NCBI RefSeq assembly: GCF_012273895.1
Contig: NC_052122.1
Span: forward strand, 3,348,001 to 3,412,000
DNA: 64,000 nt
Origin: Zerene cesonia
Lineage: Eukaryota > Arthropoda > Insecta > Lepidoptera > Pieridae
Reading direction: 5' to 3'
Part shown: in pieces, positions 42,201 through 53,729 of the stretch
Numbering within the stretch: the first letter of the stretch is position 1
How the letters are laid out: each line of letters starts with the position of its first letter
Translations under genes and position numbers: made by a program
The notes under the pieces: model-generated
What the model was told of the DNA's origin: nothing
The model's database searches: none
The model's input: the letters and a program-made list of their open reading frames with translations, nothing else

Positions 42201-45200
42201 TACATCCATTGTGATACATATTTTATTAGCGTTAATAAGTGGCTTTATTCATGTGATGTAAATAGGTAGATTGTGTTACGTTTCAACTAATATTATAAAT
42301 GCGAAAGTTAAAGAAAGGATGTGTGTGTGTTTGTTGCTCTTTCACGCAAAAACTACTGAACCAATTGCAATGAAATTATGGTATGTAGACAGCTGGACAG
42401 CTGTAATAACATATAGGCAACTTTTTATCCCGACATTCCTACGGGATACGGTCTTACGCGGGTGAAACCGCGGGGCGCAGCTAGTAATAATATAAGTAAG
42501 GATCAGTGTGTGTTTGTTGTTCTTTCACGCAAAAACTGCTGAACCGATTGCATTTGGTACGTAGAAACCTGAACAACTGGAATAACACATAGGCAACTTT
42601 TTATCCCGCGGGGCGCAGCTAGTTTGTATAATAAAATATCCAAATACTAGCGTACGAAAGAACAATAAATATTATTCATTATATAACAATAATTATCATC
42701 AATTACAATTTAGAAGTCGTACCCAAGTCATGTATAATCATTTTTGGACAATCTAAGTGTTGCGACCCCTATATTTAGTTCTTACTTTACCACGAAAGTT
42801 CAATAAAAGTTGATCACGATTGCAATATATTCTGTATTCGTTCAATATAACGTACAAATGTAATATTAAACAGCGTTACTTTTCAACTGCATTATTTTAA
42901 AAACGATCAACATTCATTCATAGAAAAATTAAAAATAAAATTATAAGGTACTTCCATAAATGCGGAAATGAAATGATGATTCCATGTCGGCATAAGGCAG
43001 AGGTGATGACTTCTTTATTTTATTAAAAGGCAGTATTTATTATCATCACTATGTCAATAATACTTTCAACTGTCTGTTCCAAGTCCCAAATGGTTATTCA
43101 ATCGAAATAATATTTAAAATAATATTTTTGTATATTTAGACTAAAACTCAGTAACGAACTTTACTATATTGATATAAGATTGGGTAAAGAGCTGGCTCAG
43201 GATGTGTGTTTAGTCCGTACGTTAAACGTTAACCTTTTATTGATAAGAAGCCAATTTCGACATTTCATTCCCAAAGTTGTGTGGGAGTTGAACGTGATTG
43301 TATTTTCGTCCCCAATTTAAATGGTTCTAAAAACCGATCAAATAACAACGATTTCCTATCAAAATCCTGTACAAAAAATAAAATGGCTATAATTTGAAAA
43401 CCTTCGTTTTTGGAGCGACGTTGGAAATTTTGAGAGCTTAATCACATTCTATGTAAAAACATTACGTAAATAGAGTTGTGAATGATAAATTTATCAATTT
43501 TCACCAGTTCGTACAAATTTTAATTAAATCTTTCGCGTTTACTACAAACTAGTTTTCAAAGCACTGACCTAATTACTATTTGACGCTATAATGTAGTTAA
43601 TAAAGCTAGAAATTTAGGTTACTAGCTACTTTTGGATAATGCAAAATCCTAACAGAGTAATGCAATGAAATATTTTTTTAAAGCGTTAATTAAATTTATT
43701 TATATGAAATTGTTAATTAAACATATGAAACTAGCTTTTAAAGTAACGAAAGTATTATAGGGTTATATACTAGGTGTGCCACGCGGTTTCACTAGCGACG
43801 TACATGATGTTACATAGGCTTTAGTCCTCCTTTATAAATTGGCTATCTTTCACTGTTAGAATTTTTCAAATCGCACCACTGCCTCTGGAGATAGAGCATT
43901 CAAACAACAAACAAACCCTTTATTTATATAATTAGTATACATATAGATAATTTCCATTATTTCGTTTAATTGTCAGTATTGGTGCAACAAAAATGTATGA
44001 AATTTGTGGAATATTGCAGTCTATTGCACGATCAAGACTAGAACAAAAAGCTAGAAAGCTAGCTAGCTAGAGCTAAAAATACAAGGTAATAAATAAATCA
44101 TGGTATGTAGGTAAAGATGATCCCTAACAACATAAAAAAATATATGGCGTTATGTTTCCATAAATTTTCAAATATTTTTTTTTTTCATAAAAAACTGCCA
44201 AGGCGTAATAAATACAATAATAATTTTGAAATGATACATTTATTCAATGTATCTTAAGTTATTTTGAAATTATATTCTTAATCCTCACTATGCTCATAAA
44301 TCCGAAAGTGTGTTTGTTTCTTTGTTTGTCTGTCTTTCATGTCGCAACGGTTCTATTTAATTGTATGATATATCTAGAGACAGTTTGGAGACTAGATAGT
44401 GATATAGGCTATTTTTCACCGCGGTAAAACATCTCATTTCTATTGGAATTTCCTTTTACCATGTGGACAAAACCGCTGGCAACACTGCTAGTAGTTATAG
44501 ATTGATAACATTTCCCTTCGTCAAATTCAAACCAGAATTTATTCAACAAGACTTCGAAGCGCTTTTAAATCAACATACACATACTATACATACATATTCA
44601 GAATATTTTCAAAAAGTGACCCTTAATTATCACAGTATCCGCTGCGTCATGCAAAGCATAATTGAACCATCTATGAGAGAGAAATCTCATAAGATTTTTC
44701 AAACTTTATTACTTGTAATTGTCGAAATGCCGAAGTTAATTGTTAAATTGTCGATAAACAAAGTCTTAACTATTTCCTGCAGAATACTTTCCTTGATACA
44801 TTCAACAGTTAAGCACCAACCATCTTAATAGATAAACTTTTAAACTGTATGCATTAGAGTTTTAAGATCAATCAAAATTGAATTGTGTATTGGAAAATCA
44901 AATCATTAGTATCAACTAGTAAGACAGTTCAATTCTTCAGTTATTGCTAACACTTTCATTATCAATTATTGTTATACATACAAGTGCCGATAGTTATAAT
45001 AGATATAGTTTAAATAATAAACAAACTATCTCACTTGATCATGTAATACAGAGTATACCTTCAAATTATTAAATCCTCGAGATCCTAATCGGTGCAAAAA
45101 GATAAACTCATGAAATTATTGTATTGCGATTGATTTTTAATAATTGTACAAAGTTTGAATTCATTCTGTCTCTTTAAAGTGGGTTGAAATCGAGTATAAA

Positions 45201-47238
45201 GTAGTTGGTTATACACAAATATACAGATGAAGTTAATGTAATGTAAAAATGATACTCCGGTAATGCATTGTTTTGAACTTGTTCCATTGAATTATGAATT
45301 ATTTATATGCACAATGTTATGATAGCCTAAACACTAAGTCATATTTATGTAAAACATCATAAACACTTATGGAACTTAAAAAGCATACAGAATTGAAAGT
45401 GAAGTTTTACATATAGAGTAACTAACTACTAACCTAAATGTGATGAAAGTCAAATAAATTTTTTTAGTTACCCTTAGAGTTAGTTTCTCCCATATTTTAA
45501 GTAGTGCTTTAAGGCTTTAATTAGATGCAGCTTTCATTATCTTTTGAATTATATTTTTGAAATCGCTTAAGGCAGAAAAGTGTTTCCAGTCTCCCGCTGC
45601 GGGTTATCTTTAGTTACTACTACTACAAGTTAATAAATTGAATCTTCCTTTAGATCTAGATCAAAAAACCATTTATACAAATTAATGTTTTTTTTACGAT
45701 TGGTCAGAAACAGGTGCTTAACAACTACTTCGAAGACCGGTGAAAAGAAAATTCTGCATAATTTAATCAATGTGCATTATAAAACAAGTACATCATATTT
45801 TCATCTTAATATTCCTTGAAATATAAATAACAAAGAAAGAAGAAATAAATAGCAAATGGATTGAAAATAAAATAAACCTAGAACAAATCTATACTTGCTT
45901 AATTTTCAAACAGACACAAAAATGTACATTTTTAAAACATACCTGATCCCAGATTCCATTAAAACCAGCTTCTAATCATTCACTTTAATACATAAATTTT
46001 CACAAAACTGGAAAATTCCACAATATTTTCACAGAGTAGTTGAAACAAGAATGTTTGACATTTACAACAGTACAGTTTTTCTAAAGTATTGAGTGATGTC
46101 AAAGTGAATTTTGACATATTGGGTACCTTTGAGATAAATTTAATAAGGAATAAGTGTTTTGGACAAACATATTATTATTGACCGTGTTAATTATAAAATA
46201 CAATGCTCGTCATATTTCATATGTTTTATTTCGTAAGTTGCAACCCTGTATTTGTCTTTTTTGGCGTATAGAAAAAAAAAAAGAAATTTATGGAGGCGCT
46301 TTTAAAATAGACAAATTGTAAAATTGCCAATACTACAAATTGGCTGATATTGCATTTTTACAAGTTTTCTTGATGGCCTGTTGATTGGGGAAATGTGTAC
46401 TATTCCCCTAATTTTGGGGTTATTTTTCATGAGTTTTTGTATGTATGTTGAATATAATAATTTAATAATTGTGTATATCTTACCAGGTGGCAAGCCCGTC
46501 GCGAAGGCGACAGGGTTATGAGAGCCGGCTTAATACCATCACGTGCTTTACAAGAAGGTCGGATAATTCACGAGAGGCAAAGTGATCCGCAGACTTTAGA
46601 CGGTACGTTAGTTATCCCATGTTAGTTATGAATAACATAACCATAACCTCATTTATTATATACAATTTACCTTTGATAATGCTACTAGATTGGTTTGAGT
46701 TCATAGTATGTCTTATTTTAGTAAAACATCTTAGCTTCCAGTTTGTTATAATATTTCATGATTAGTCATAGATCATAATTAAGTTGGATTTAGTAGATAC
46801 TATACATGTATGTAATAAAATCTGATCTGTAGACCAGTTTGGCATAATTTTATATTTTTGTTGTGTTTTATTGTTTATTTGAAATGGGACTATAATGAAA
46901 AAAAAATTATTTAATTCCAGGCAAGCCAGCCCTCTGTTCGCCAACCAATGCCAGCTCGGACTGCAGTCCCAAAACGCCATGTTCGCCAACCGCCAACGCC
47001 ACGGCCTTATTGCCTTGTAAATCCACGCCCAAAGTGAAGAAAATTATCTACGACATAAAGGAGAATGATGACTTCGACCGCGAGATGATACCCACGTACG
47101 AGGAGGTCGCCAGATTGTATCCGAGGCCCGGGTTCGTGAGGCCGATAGTGCTGGTCGGTGCACCCGGAGTTGGTCGCAACGAGCTCAGGAGACGCTTGGT
47201 TGCTACCGATCCGGAGAAATACGTCACGCCCATACCAT
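39222..47238 (+). CDS. metro: MAGUK scaffold protein, MPP7/metro type (3' end outside the window)
   Basis: Membrane-associated guanylate-kinase-like scaffold; family members organise cell junctions and synapses by binding L27 and PDZ partners. Exons: 39,222-39,258, 39,335-39,606, 39,690-39,821, 41,340-41,507, 41,945-42,141, 46,487-46,602 and 46,921-47,238. All are GT-AG and in frame, giving 413 residues so far. L27 region about 13-110, with the MPP7-like link AILCTHDAVAQKDYYP. PDZ about 132-215 (GATIKTDEETGKIVIARVMH, GGAADRSGLIHAGDEVIEVNG). SH3 about 228-300 (ALFNYNSDEDPYIPCKEAGL, then WWQARREGDR). Hinge with repeated CSPT; guanylate-kinase start PIVLVGAPGVGRNELRRRL (382-400). The PDZ and SH3 wording is closest to MPP7/MPP3, whose fly counterpart is Metro, rather than to Stardust or Varicose. 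The next exon should begin by completing a T.. codon after TPIP and was not found before 64,000, so the following intron is at least 16.7 kb. Confidence 0.9.
40284..40313 (+). CDS. metro: candidate 30-base microexon in MAGUK intron 3
   Basis: An AG at 40,282-40,283 and a strong donor (GTG|GTAAGTAAT) bracket 30 bases with no stop. In phase 0 they encode GGAQSAEPIV. They would insert between ...SDEPL and GATIK, that is, in the carboxylate-binding loop of the PDZ domain. The last codons resemble the end of the preceding exon (AGTGATGAGCCATTG against AGTGCCGAGCCAATTGTG), hinting at a partial exon duplication. The upstream pyrimidine tract (AATCTTTTATCAAAAG) is only moderate. No transcript evidence is available. 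Confidence 0.35.
42287..42623 (+). mobile_element. two tandem copies of a lepidopteran short repeat
   Basis: The first copy (42,287-42,485) starts CTAATATTATAAATGCGAAA, contains 'gttgctctttcacgcaaaaa' and ends CCGCGGGGCGCAGCTAGT. A second, internally shortened copy (42,486-42,623) ends with the same CGCGGGGCGCAGCTAGT. This head and tail pair is widespread in moth and butterfly genomes. It lies in intron 5 of the MAGUK gene. It has no coding capacity. Confidence 0.7.
43770..43940. mobile_element. degenerate interspersed repeat in MAGUK intron 5
   Basis: A decayed copy with CACGCGGTTTCACTAGCGAC at one end, 'gttacataggctttagtcct' inside and a CAAACAACAAACAAACCC tail followed by TTTATTTATATAATTAGTA. 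The layout matches the element at 9,886 but with many substitutions. Confidence 0.45.
44285..44500. mobile_element. degenerate short repeat in MAGUK intron 5
   Basis: Begins 'gctcataaatccgaaagtgt', continues with 'gtctttcatgtcgcaacggt' and ends 'aaaaccgctggcaacactgc' TAGTA, a diverged version of the AAATGCGAAAGT...GCAGCTAGTA element seen at 42,287. The 121-codon frame that starts near its end is probably chance. Confidence 0.4.
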
Positions 47239-48440
47239 GTGAGTATTTTTTTTATGTATTCGTCCTGTGTGTTTGTTAATTGAAGCGACTTGTTATATTG
47301 CTGTGGCGATGTGGTTGTATGCGAGTGCTGTGTATAGTTGAGATTTTTTACGTTAGGTCTAATAGAGTAAAATGCAATGATATTTATTAAAAGTTTATTT
47401 ATATTATTACAATGGTAGGGCAAAATTAGGGTTATAGATAAGGTGTTCTCTGGGTATTAATTTACCAAATTGATTTGTGTATGTTTTGGTGGTTAAGCTG
47501 GTATATTGTGAAAGCTGATAATTTCTAAAAGATTAAGAAAGTATCCTGTCGAGCGGTGCGAATTTTATACTATCCCATAAACTACGCATTTTTATGGTAC
47601 ACCTTATTACGTTTATAGAGAAACTTTGACAAAGATTTTTTTATTTACATCTCGGTGTATCATAAATCATTCTATCTGTCATAAGTTTCTTTTATCCATA
47701 TTGAAATAGAAAGATCGAAAATATGTCAATTTAGGAAGATATCATCACAAACCTTTCTAAATCACCACATAATACTAGTTATATATTAATGCTGCTGCAT
47801 AATATGGCGAATCTGAAAAGTGCACAAAGCGAATTTATTTTTACCTTATATAATGATTAAAAAAAAAAGAAATGGTTGGTTGGTGTTTTTGAACTCAGTA
47901 TTAACATGGTCTCTGAACTCTCGATCTGAACATTATACTTTATTTCTAAGAACAAACACAATATGCTTTTACAAATAATCATGAATTAAACGCGTTACCA
48001 GCTCAATAATGGCTTTTTTTTGTTATTGTGAATGAATCTTATATGATTACGTGATTAAGATTCGCGAATTGATGAAACATGTATAACATAATGCGAATGT
48101 TACCTACACACTCGAATTTATCACGTAGCCATAAGCCAATGCAGGGCAATTCGTATCCGGTTTTACCTCATCGAGTAATATTTTCGGTGAATATTATAAT
48201 TATGCTTTACGCCTCCATAACGTAATTTTTACGACTGAATTAATAAAAAGTTTTGAAGATCCCAATCTTCAAGTAAAGTTGGACCATAATGTTATGTTTT
48301 GTAAATTCGGCCTAAGAAAAGGTTTAAACAACGTTATAATGGATTTATAAATAATGCACATAATGATAAAAATTGTAGATTTATGCGGAGTTATTCTGAA
48401 AATTATTGATATTAAGTAAAGGTCATCCATTTCAAATATT
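47239..48440 (+). other. start of the large MAGUK intron
   Basis: Follows the donor CATACCAT|GTGAGT at 47,238. AT-rich with no exon recognised. It leads into the promoter-like and repetitive region that begins near 48,440. Confidence 0.6.
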
Positions 48441-48734
48441 GGCGGCAATAAAAGGACGCCACAGTGCACTACCGCGCATGCACTCAGATGCGCTTCGATT
48501 TTCTAGGTATCCTATATGTATGGCTATTCCCATTAGGGCATTGATTTTAGTTGCAGTCTAGACTTGGTCGAGAACGGACCTGTCGTTTATTTTATTTCTG
48601 TTCCGCCTTTTTATTTTATTTTTTTAATTTAATTCAATATCCCAAATCATTCTCAGTTGTCTATAAAATAGTGCAAGTGATTTTGTTTTTAATTTTTTTA
48701 CCGACGCGGTCAGTTACTCTTGCTGAGGAAATAG
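48440..48734 (+). promoter_or_regulatory. promoter-like module A0 with putative first exon
   Basis: CGCGCATGC at 48,473-48,481 is followed by TTCTAGGTATCCTATATG, the counterpart of the AGGTATCCTNNCT block in modules A1-A4. A candidate exon then ends at 48,734 with a strong donor (GAAATAG|GTAAGT). An ATTGGCGGCAA motif lies just upstream. It is more diverged than A1-A4 and the start site is not obvious. It is read as the outermost member of the same promoter/first-exon family. Confidence 0.4.
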
Positions 48735-49439
48735 GTAAGTCTATATGTTATTGTCCTGTATAATATAAAACGGTTTCAGCTATGTTAAATGTGTAATATA
48801 AAGCTACTCTCAAACGTATATGATCATTTGTACTTATCATTGCCATAAAATTAATTTTCATGTATATATAATATACCCAATGTTTAGGGACAATAACGTT
48901 AATGACCTAGCTGTAAATGCATTCAAGTTATAAGTAAATCCGATATTTTGTTGAATTTTCCACATTTCAAAATGGCGGATACGTATATAAAATGGCGGAG
49001 GTGTCGAAATTAACCGCGACTGCGCAAACAGTTAATAACGATAAAAAGCCGGTCTTACGCTCATAATATCTATTTATCTTTGACAAATATCATCGTTTAT
49101 TGTTAATTAACGCAAAAATAAAAAATATACATTCATAAAAAAAATGTACTCATATAATCGGTACGATAGATAATGGTATTTCAAAATGGAGTCTACGATC
49201 GATTAAACAATGTGCGCCTGCGTATTCGACGTATCAATGTTACATAAAATGGCGGATATTATTCCATGAATAATTATGATATATAGCGCAATAAGATGGA
49301 CGTAGCATATCGTTATTTTATTTTGTGATATGTTAATCTTTTTTTAAATATAAAAATGAATTAGGTAGGAATAATCTACAAAAATTATTTGCAATATTAT
49401 GGAAAGAATGATGCATAGTGGATAAAGAAAAGGAGTGAT

Positions 49440-49770
49440 GAGGGGAATGAAGTCAGAACTGGGAGGGGTAAGACAACGATACTGGCCTCCGGTACGAAAC
49501 AGTAGCATTCACATGCTGCTATTCCGTCTGACCTTCCCCAGTGCGAGCTGGCATGTTTCGTGCCAAATATGATCGCTTCCCATATTCAATATATTTTTTT
49601 GGTAATTTTTAACTTGTTGTTTTCATCCAAACGTGTCCTAGTTCAGAATGGCTTATTTAAGATGGCGTATATATGGCGTAGATGGCGGTAGGTATGCCAC
49701 CGTGTTTAATAATTTCTGGCCGCGGCTGCGCGCGCATGCGATCGATGTATGACATGTAAAATGACGACCT
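49440..49770 (+). repeat. D-block repeat, forward copy F1
   Basis: Carries the D-block order in forward orientation: CAGAACTGGGAGG, ACGAAACAGTAGCATTCACA, CCTTCCCCAGTGCGAGCTGG, GGCATGTTTCGTGCC, a degenerate 38-base palindrome, TTCAGAATGGCTTATTTAAG, GATGGCGGTAGGTATGCCAC, CCGCGGCTGCGCGCGCATGC and CATGTAAAATGACGACC. The copies in reverse orientation follow downstream. Confidence 0.75.
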
Positions 49771-49889
49771 ATGATTTTTATTCGTATTATATTTTATGTA
49801 GAGAATTAAACGAATTCTCATAGAATGTAGAAATTTCTACCAAATAATTTTAAATTCACGATTTGTATACTGCAAAGATAAGTAACAAA

Positions 49890-50217
49890 GTTAGAGGTCG
49901 CCATTTTACATGTCATTGATTAATTGCAAGCGCGCGCAGTCGCGGAATAGAACACATCAACTGCGGCTGCGCGAATTTTCAACACGGTGGCATACCTGCT
50001 GTCATCCTAAGTAAGCCATTCTGAACTAGAACGTGTTTGGATGCAAACATGTTCTAGTTCAAAATTGCCAAAAAAAATATTTAATATGGGAATCGAGCAT
50101 TTTTTGGCGCGAACCGTGCCAGCTCGCACTGGGGAAGGTTAGGTGTAATAGTTGCATGTGACTGCTACTGTTTCGTACAGAACCTGGGGTAGCCCCATAT
50201 TTTAAATCAACAATTTT
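49890..50217 (-). repeat. D-block repeat, reverse copy R1
   Basis: Reverse-oriented D-block: AGGTCGCCATTTTACATG, AAGCGCGCGCAGTCGCGGAA, CTGCGGCTGCGCGAATTTTC, GTGGCATACCTGCTGTCATC, AAGCCATTCT, the 38-base near-palindrome (50,023-50,060), GGCGCGAACCGTGCC, CACTGGGGAAGGTTAGGTG and GCTACTGTTTCGTACAGAAC. Closely similar to R3, R4 and R6. Confidence 0.9.
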
Positions 50218-50334
50218 CTTTTTGGTAAATATAATTACTTAAATGTTTTCTTACTTATGCGAATATTTAGCTAACAGAATGTTTAGACCTACATTCAATT
50301 ACAACTTAATCTTATTTAATAAATTCGACAATGA

Positions 50335-50700
50335 ATATACTTTTAGCACGGTACCAATGAAGTGGAATTTTGGCGTTTTGTCGATTTGAAATGAAAACAA
50401 AAATTAAGATTAATTTCATAATAAAAATCATAGTTATTTGTATGATTTGACTGTGACTGCTTCATTAAACAGGTTAACTAATAAAAAAGTAATAAAATTT
50501 ATATGTGAAGAAAAAGTTATCAAAATAGTAACAATATCTAAAAAAGCCCATATCGATTATTATTTTCTATCAAGTTTTTAAATACTATGCGAATTATACT
50601 TCAATAAAAATATGAAAATGATGACTTATAGCGAACAAACAAACAAAACAATGAAAAATATTGTGCATCAAAAAATAAGAAAAGTTACAGAAACATACAT
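50335..50700. repeat. S-block spacer repeat, copy 1
   Basis: Begins CTTTTAGCACGGTACCAATG and contains TGATTTGACTGTGACTGCTT, AAAAAAGCCCATATCGATTA and 'tatagcgaacaaacaaacaa'. The same block follows copies R2, R3 and R4 (near 51,355, 52,160 and 53,480), so it is a constant part of the higher-order unit. No coding capacity. Confidence 0.85.
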
Positions 50701-51040
50701 ATAACACACACTAACAAGCACAGCTGGTGGTCTTTTTGCTTAGGAAGCATGTTTAAGAGGTGCGATTATAATCTTTGTTATACGTTCATGGAACATAAAT
50801 ATTTATGCAAATACAAGTACAGACTCACATAATTATACACATACATATATACATAATATATTTATGAATACATACATTACATATAATTACATTTACTACA
50901 AAGAAAATTATTGAAACACTATGGATAAAGGAATAATGAACAGAACTGGGAAGGCTAGGGCAAAAAATATGGGGTTACCCCAGGATCTGCACAAAACAGT
51001 AGCGTTCACATGCTGTTAATTCACAACTTCTTTACTGCAT
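50700..51040. repeat. T-block spacer repeat, copy 1
   Basis: Runs from ACACACACTAACAAGCACAG through TTTAAGAGGTGCGATTATAA and 'atacattacatataattaca' to GAACTGGGAAGGCTAGGGCA and a GGGGTTACCCCAGG dyad. A second copy lies at 52,520-53,020, where it is interrupted by a short insertion. It follows R1-S1 and R3-S3 but not R2-S2 or R4-S4. Confidence 0.85.
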
Positions 51041-51056
51041 AGATAACAAGAATCTT

Positions 51057-51340
51057 AGTTAGAGGTCGCCATTTTTCATGTCATTGATTGATTGCAAGCG
51101 CGCGCAGCCGCGTAATAGACCACATCAACCGCGGCTGCGCGAATTTTCAACACGGCGGCATACCTGCTGTCATCCTAAGTAAGCCATTCTGAACTAGAAC
51201 GTGTTTGGATGCAAACATGTTCTAGTTCAAAATTGCCAAAATAAATATTGAATATGGGAATCGAGCATTTTTTGACACGAGCCGTGCCAGCTCGCACTGG
51301 GAAAGGTTAAGTGTAATAGTAGCATGTGAATGCATAATGA
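51057..51340 (-). repeat. D-block repeat, reverse copy R2
   Basis: Same order as R1, with the 38-base palindrome at 51,191-51,228 and a variant central dyad (GACACGAGCCGTGCC). The end is shortened: after 'gcatgtgaatgca' it passes directly toward the next S-block, without the GTAGCCCCATA stretch seen in R1, R3 and R4. Confidence 0.9.
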
Positions 51341-51349
51341 ATAATAGTT

Positions 51350-51700
51350 CATACTTTTAGCACGGTACCAATGAAGTGGAATTTTGGGGTTTTGTCGATT
51401 TGAAATAACACAAAAATTAAGATTAATTTCACAATAAAAATTATAGTTATTTGTATGATTTGACTGTGACTGCTTTATTAAACAGGTTTACTAATAAAAA
51501 AAGTAATAAAATTTATATGTGAAGAAAAAGGTATCAAAATAGTAACAATATCTAAAAAAGCCCATGTCGATTATTATTTTCTATCAAGTTTTTAAATACT
51601 ATGCGAATTGTACTTCTATAAAATATGAAAATGATGAATTATAGCGAAGAAACAAACAAAACAAACAAAAATAAAGTGATTCAAAAAATAAAGATAACAA
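51350..51700. repeat. S-block spacer repeat, copy 2
   Basis: Second copy of the S-block, starting CTTTTAGCACGGTACCAATG. It leads directly into R3 without an intervening T-block. Near-identical in long stretches to copy 1. Confidence 0.85.
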
Positions 51701-51708
51701 GAATCTAT

Positions 51709-52030
51709 GTTAGAGGTCGCCATTTTACATGTCATAGATTGATTGCAAGCGCGCGCAGTCGCGGAATAGAACACATCAACTGCGGCTGCGCGAATTTTCA
51801 ACACGGTGGCATACCTGCTGTCGTCCTAAGCAAGCCATTCTGAACTAGAACGTGTTTGGATGCAAACATGTTCTAGTTCAAAATTGCCAAAAAAAATTAT
51901 TGAATATGGGAATCGAGCATTTTTTGGCACGAACCGTGCCAGCTCACACTGGGGAAGGTTAGGTGTAATAGTTGCATGTGAATGCTACTGTTTCGTACAG
52001 AACCTGGGGTAGCCCCATATTTTAAATCAA
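51709..52030 (-). repeat. D-block repeat, reverse copy R3
   Basis: The 38-base palindrome lies at 51,842-51,879. The central dyad is perfect here (GGCACGAACCGTGCC). The order otherwise is as in R1, ending 'acctggggtagccccatatt' as in R1 and R4. It starts the second higher-order unit. Confidence 0.9.
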
Positions 52031-52154
52031 TAATTTTCTTTTTGGTAAATATAATTACTTAAATGTTTCTTACGTATGCATGTATTTAGCTAATAATATG
52101 TTTAGACCTACATTCAATTACAATTTAATCTTATTTAATAAATTCGACAATGAA

Positions 52155-52500
52155 TATACTTTTAGCACGGTACCAATGAAGTGGTATTTTGGCGTTTTGT
52201 CGATTTGAAATGAAAACAAAAATAAAGATTAATTTCATTATAAAAATCATAGTTATTTGTATGATTTGACTGTGATTGGTTCATTAAACAGGTTAATTAA
52301 TAAAAAATAATAAAATTTATAAGTGAATAAAAAATTATCAAAATAATAACAACATGTAAAAAATCCATGTTGATTTTTTTTCTATCAAGTTTTTAAATAT
52401 TATGCATATTGTACTACTACAAAAATACGAAAATTATGAATTATAGCGCTCAAACAAACAAATAAAAAATACTTTGTTGTGCATCAAAAAATAAGAAAAA
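52155..52500. repeat. S-block spacer repeat, copy 3
   Basis: Third copy of the S-block, more diverged than copies 1 and 2 (for example 'gtgattggttcattaaacag' and 'aaaaaatccatgttgatttt'). It is followed by the second T-block. Confidence 0.85.
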
Positions 52501-52519
52501 GAAGTTAAAGAAACATACA

Positions 52520-53020
52520 TATGACACACACTAACAAGCACAACAGGCGGTCTTTTCACAGGCAGGCAGCATGTCTAGGCAGCATGTTTAAGAGGTGCGA
52601 TTATAATGTTTGAAATACGTTTATGGAACATAAATACATATGCAAATACAAGCATATTATCACATAATTGTACACATACATATATAAATAATACGTATAT
52701 AATACATACATTACATATAGTATTTTCTTGTGTTTGATTTTACGCGAGTATTGTACATTTAGAAATTAAAAACTTTAACGGATTTTTAACGCGATTTATT
52801 CATAATATTATCAACCCGACTAAAAGCAAGTTTTAAATTTCTAAATACATTACATATAATTACATTAACTATAACGAAAATAATTGAAATACCGTGAATA
52901 AAGGAATAATGGACAGAACTGGGAAGGCTAGGGCAAAAAATATGGGGTTACCCCAGGATATGTACAAAACAGTAGCATTCACATGCTGCTAATTTACAAC
53001 TTCTATACTGCAAAGATAAC
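52520..53020. repeat. T-block spacer repeat, copy 2, with insertion
   Basis: Second copy of the T-block. It contains a short local duplication of 'ggcagcatgt' near 52,565-52,590 and is split by the 125-base insertion at 52,720-52,844. It ends GGGGTTACCCCAGGATATGT before R4. Confidence 0.85.
52720..52844. mobile_element. 125-base short insertion with 14-base target duplication
   Basis: The 14-mer ATACATTACATATA stands on both sides (52,706-52,719 and 52,845-52,858). The corresponding place in the first T-block copy (near 50,873) has a single ATACATTACATATA and no insert, so an empty site is preserved inside the same array. The insert contains AACTTTAACGGATTTTTAAC and TATTATCAACCCGACTAAAA. It looks like a short retroposed element. 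Confidence 0.75.
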
Positions 53021-53029
53021 AAGAATCTT

Positions 53030-53350
53030 AGTTAGAGGTCGCCGTTGTACATGTCATTGATTGATAACAAGCGCGCGCAGTCGCGGAATAGAACACATCA
53101 ACCGCGGCTGCGCGAATTTTCAACACGGTGGCATACCTGCTGTCATCCTAAGTAAGCCATTCTGAACTAGAACGTGTTTGGATGCAAACATGTTCTAGTT
53201 CAAAATTGCCAAAAAAAATTATTGAATATGGGAATCGAGCATTTTTTGGCGCGAACCGTGCCAGCTCGCACTGGGGAAGGTTAGGTGTAATAGTTGCATG
53301 TGAATGCTACTGTTTCGTACAGAACCTGGGGTAGCCCCATATTTTAAATC
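53030..53350 (-). repeat. D-block repeat, reverse copy R4
   Basis: The 38-base palindrome lies at 53,164-53,201. The GGCGCGAACCGTGCC dyad and GGGGTAGCCCC ending match R1. The YY1-like core is mutated here (GTCGCCGTTGTACATG). Confidence 0.9.
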
Positions 53351-53474
53351 AATAATTTTCTTTTTGGTAAATATAATTACTTAAATGTTTTCTTACTTAT
53401 GCGAATATTTAGCTAACAGAATGTTTAGACCTACATTCAATTACAACTTAATCTTATTTAATAAATTCGACAAT

Positions 53475-53725
53475 GAATATACTTTTAGCACGGTACCAAT
53501 GAAGTGGTATTTTGGCGTTTTGTCGATTTGAAATGAAAACAAAAAAAAGTTATCAAAATAGTAACAATATCTAAAAAAGCCCATGTCGATTATTATTTTC
53601 TATCAAGTTTTTAAATACTATGCGAATTGTACTTCTATAAAAATATGAAAATTATGAATTATAGCAAACAAACGAACAAAACAATGAAAAATATAGTGAT
53701 TCAAAAAATAAAGATAACAAGAATC
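53475..53725. repeat. S-block spacer repeat, copy 4 (shortened)
   Basis: Fourth S-block, starting CTTTTAGCACGGTACCAATG. An internal stretch present in copies 1-3 is missing: after 'tttgaaatgaaaacaaaaaa' it jumps to 'agttatcaaaatagtaacaa'. It leads into the R5/F hybrid. Confidence 0.8.
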
Positions 53726-53729
53726 AAAG

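Noticed and set aside
44463..44828. 121-codon open frame in MAGUK intron 5
   Set aside because: It begins within a degenerate repeat end, has AT-driven composition, and shows no domain or splice context.
39222..47238. Assignment of the MAGUK to Stardust/PALS1 or Varicose
   Set aside because: The L27-PDZ link (HDAVAQKDYYP), GATIK, GGAADRSGLIH and PTYEEV wording is closer to MPP7/MPP3 than to MPP5 or MPP2/6 as I recall them; this is from memory, not alignment.
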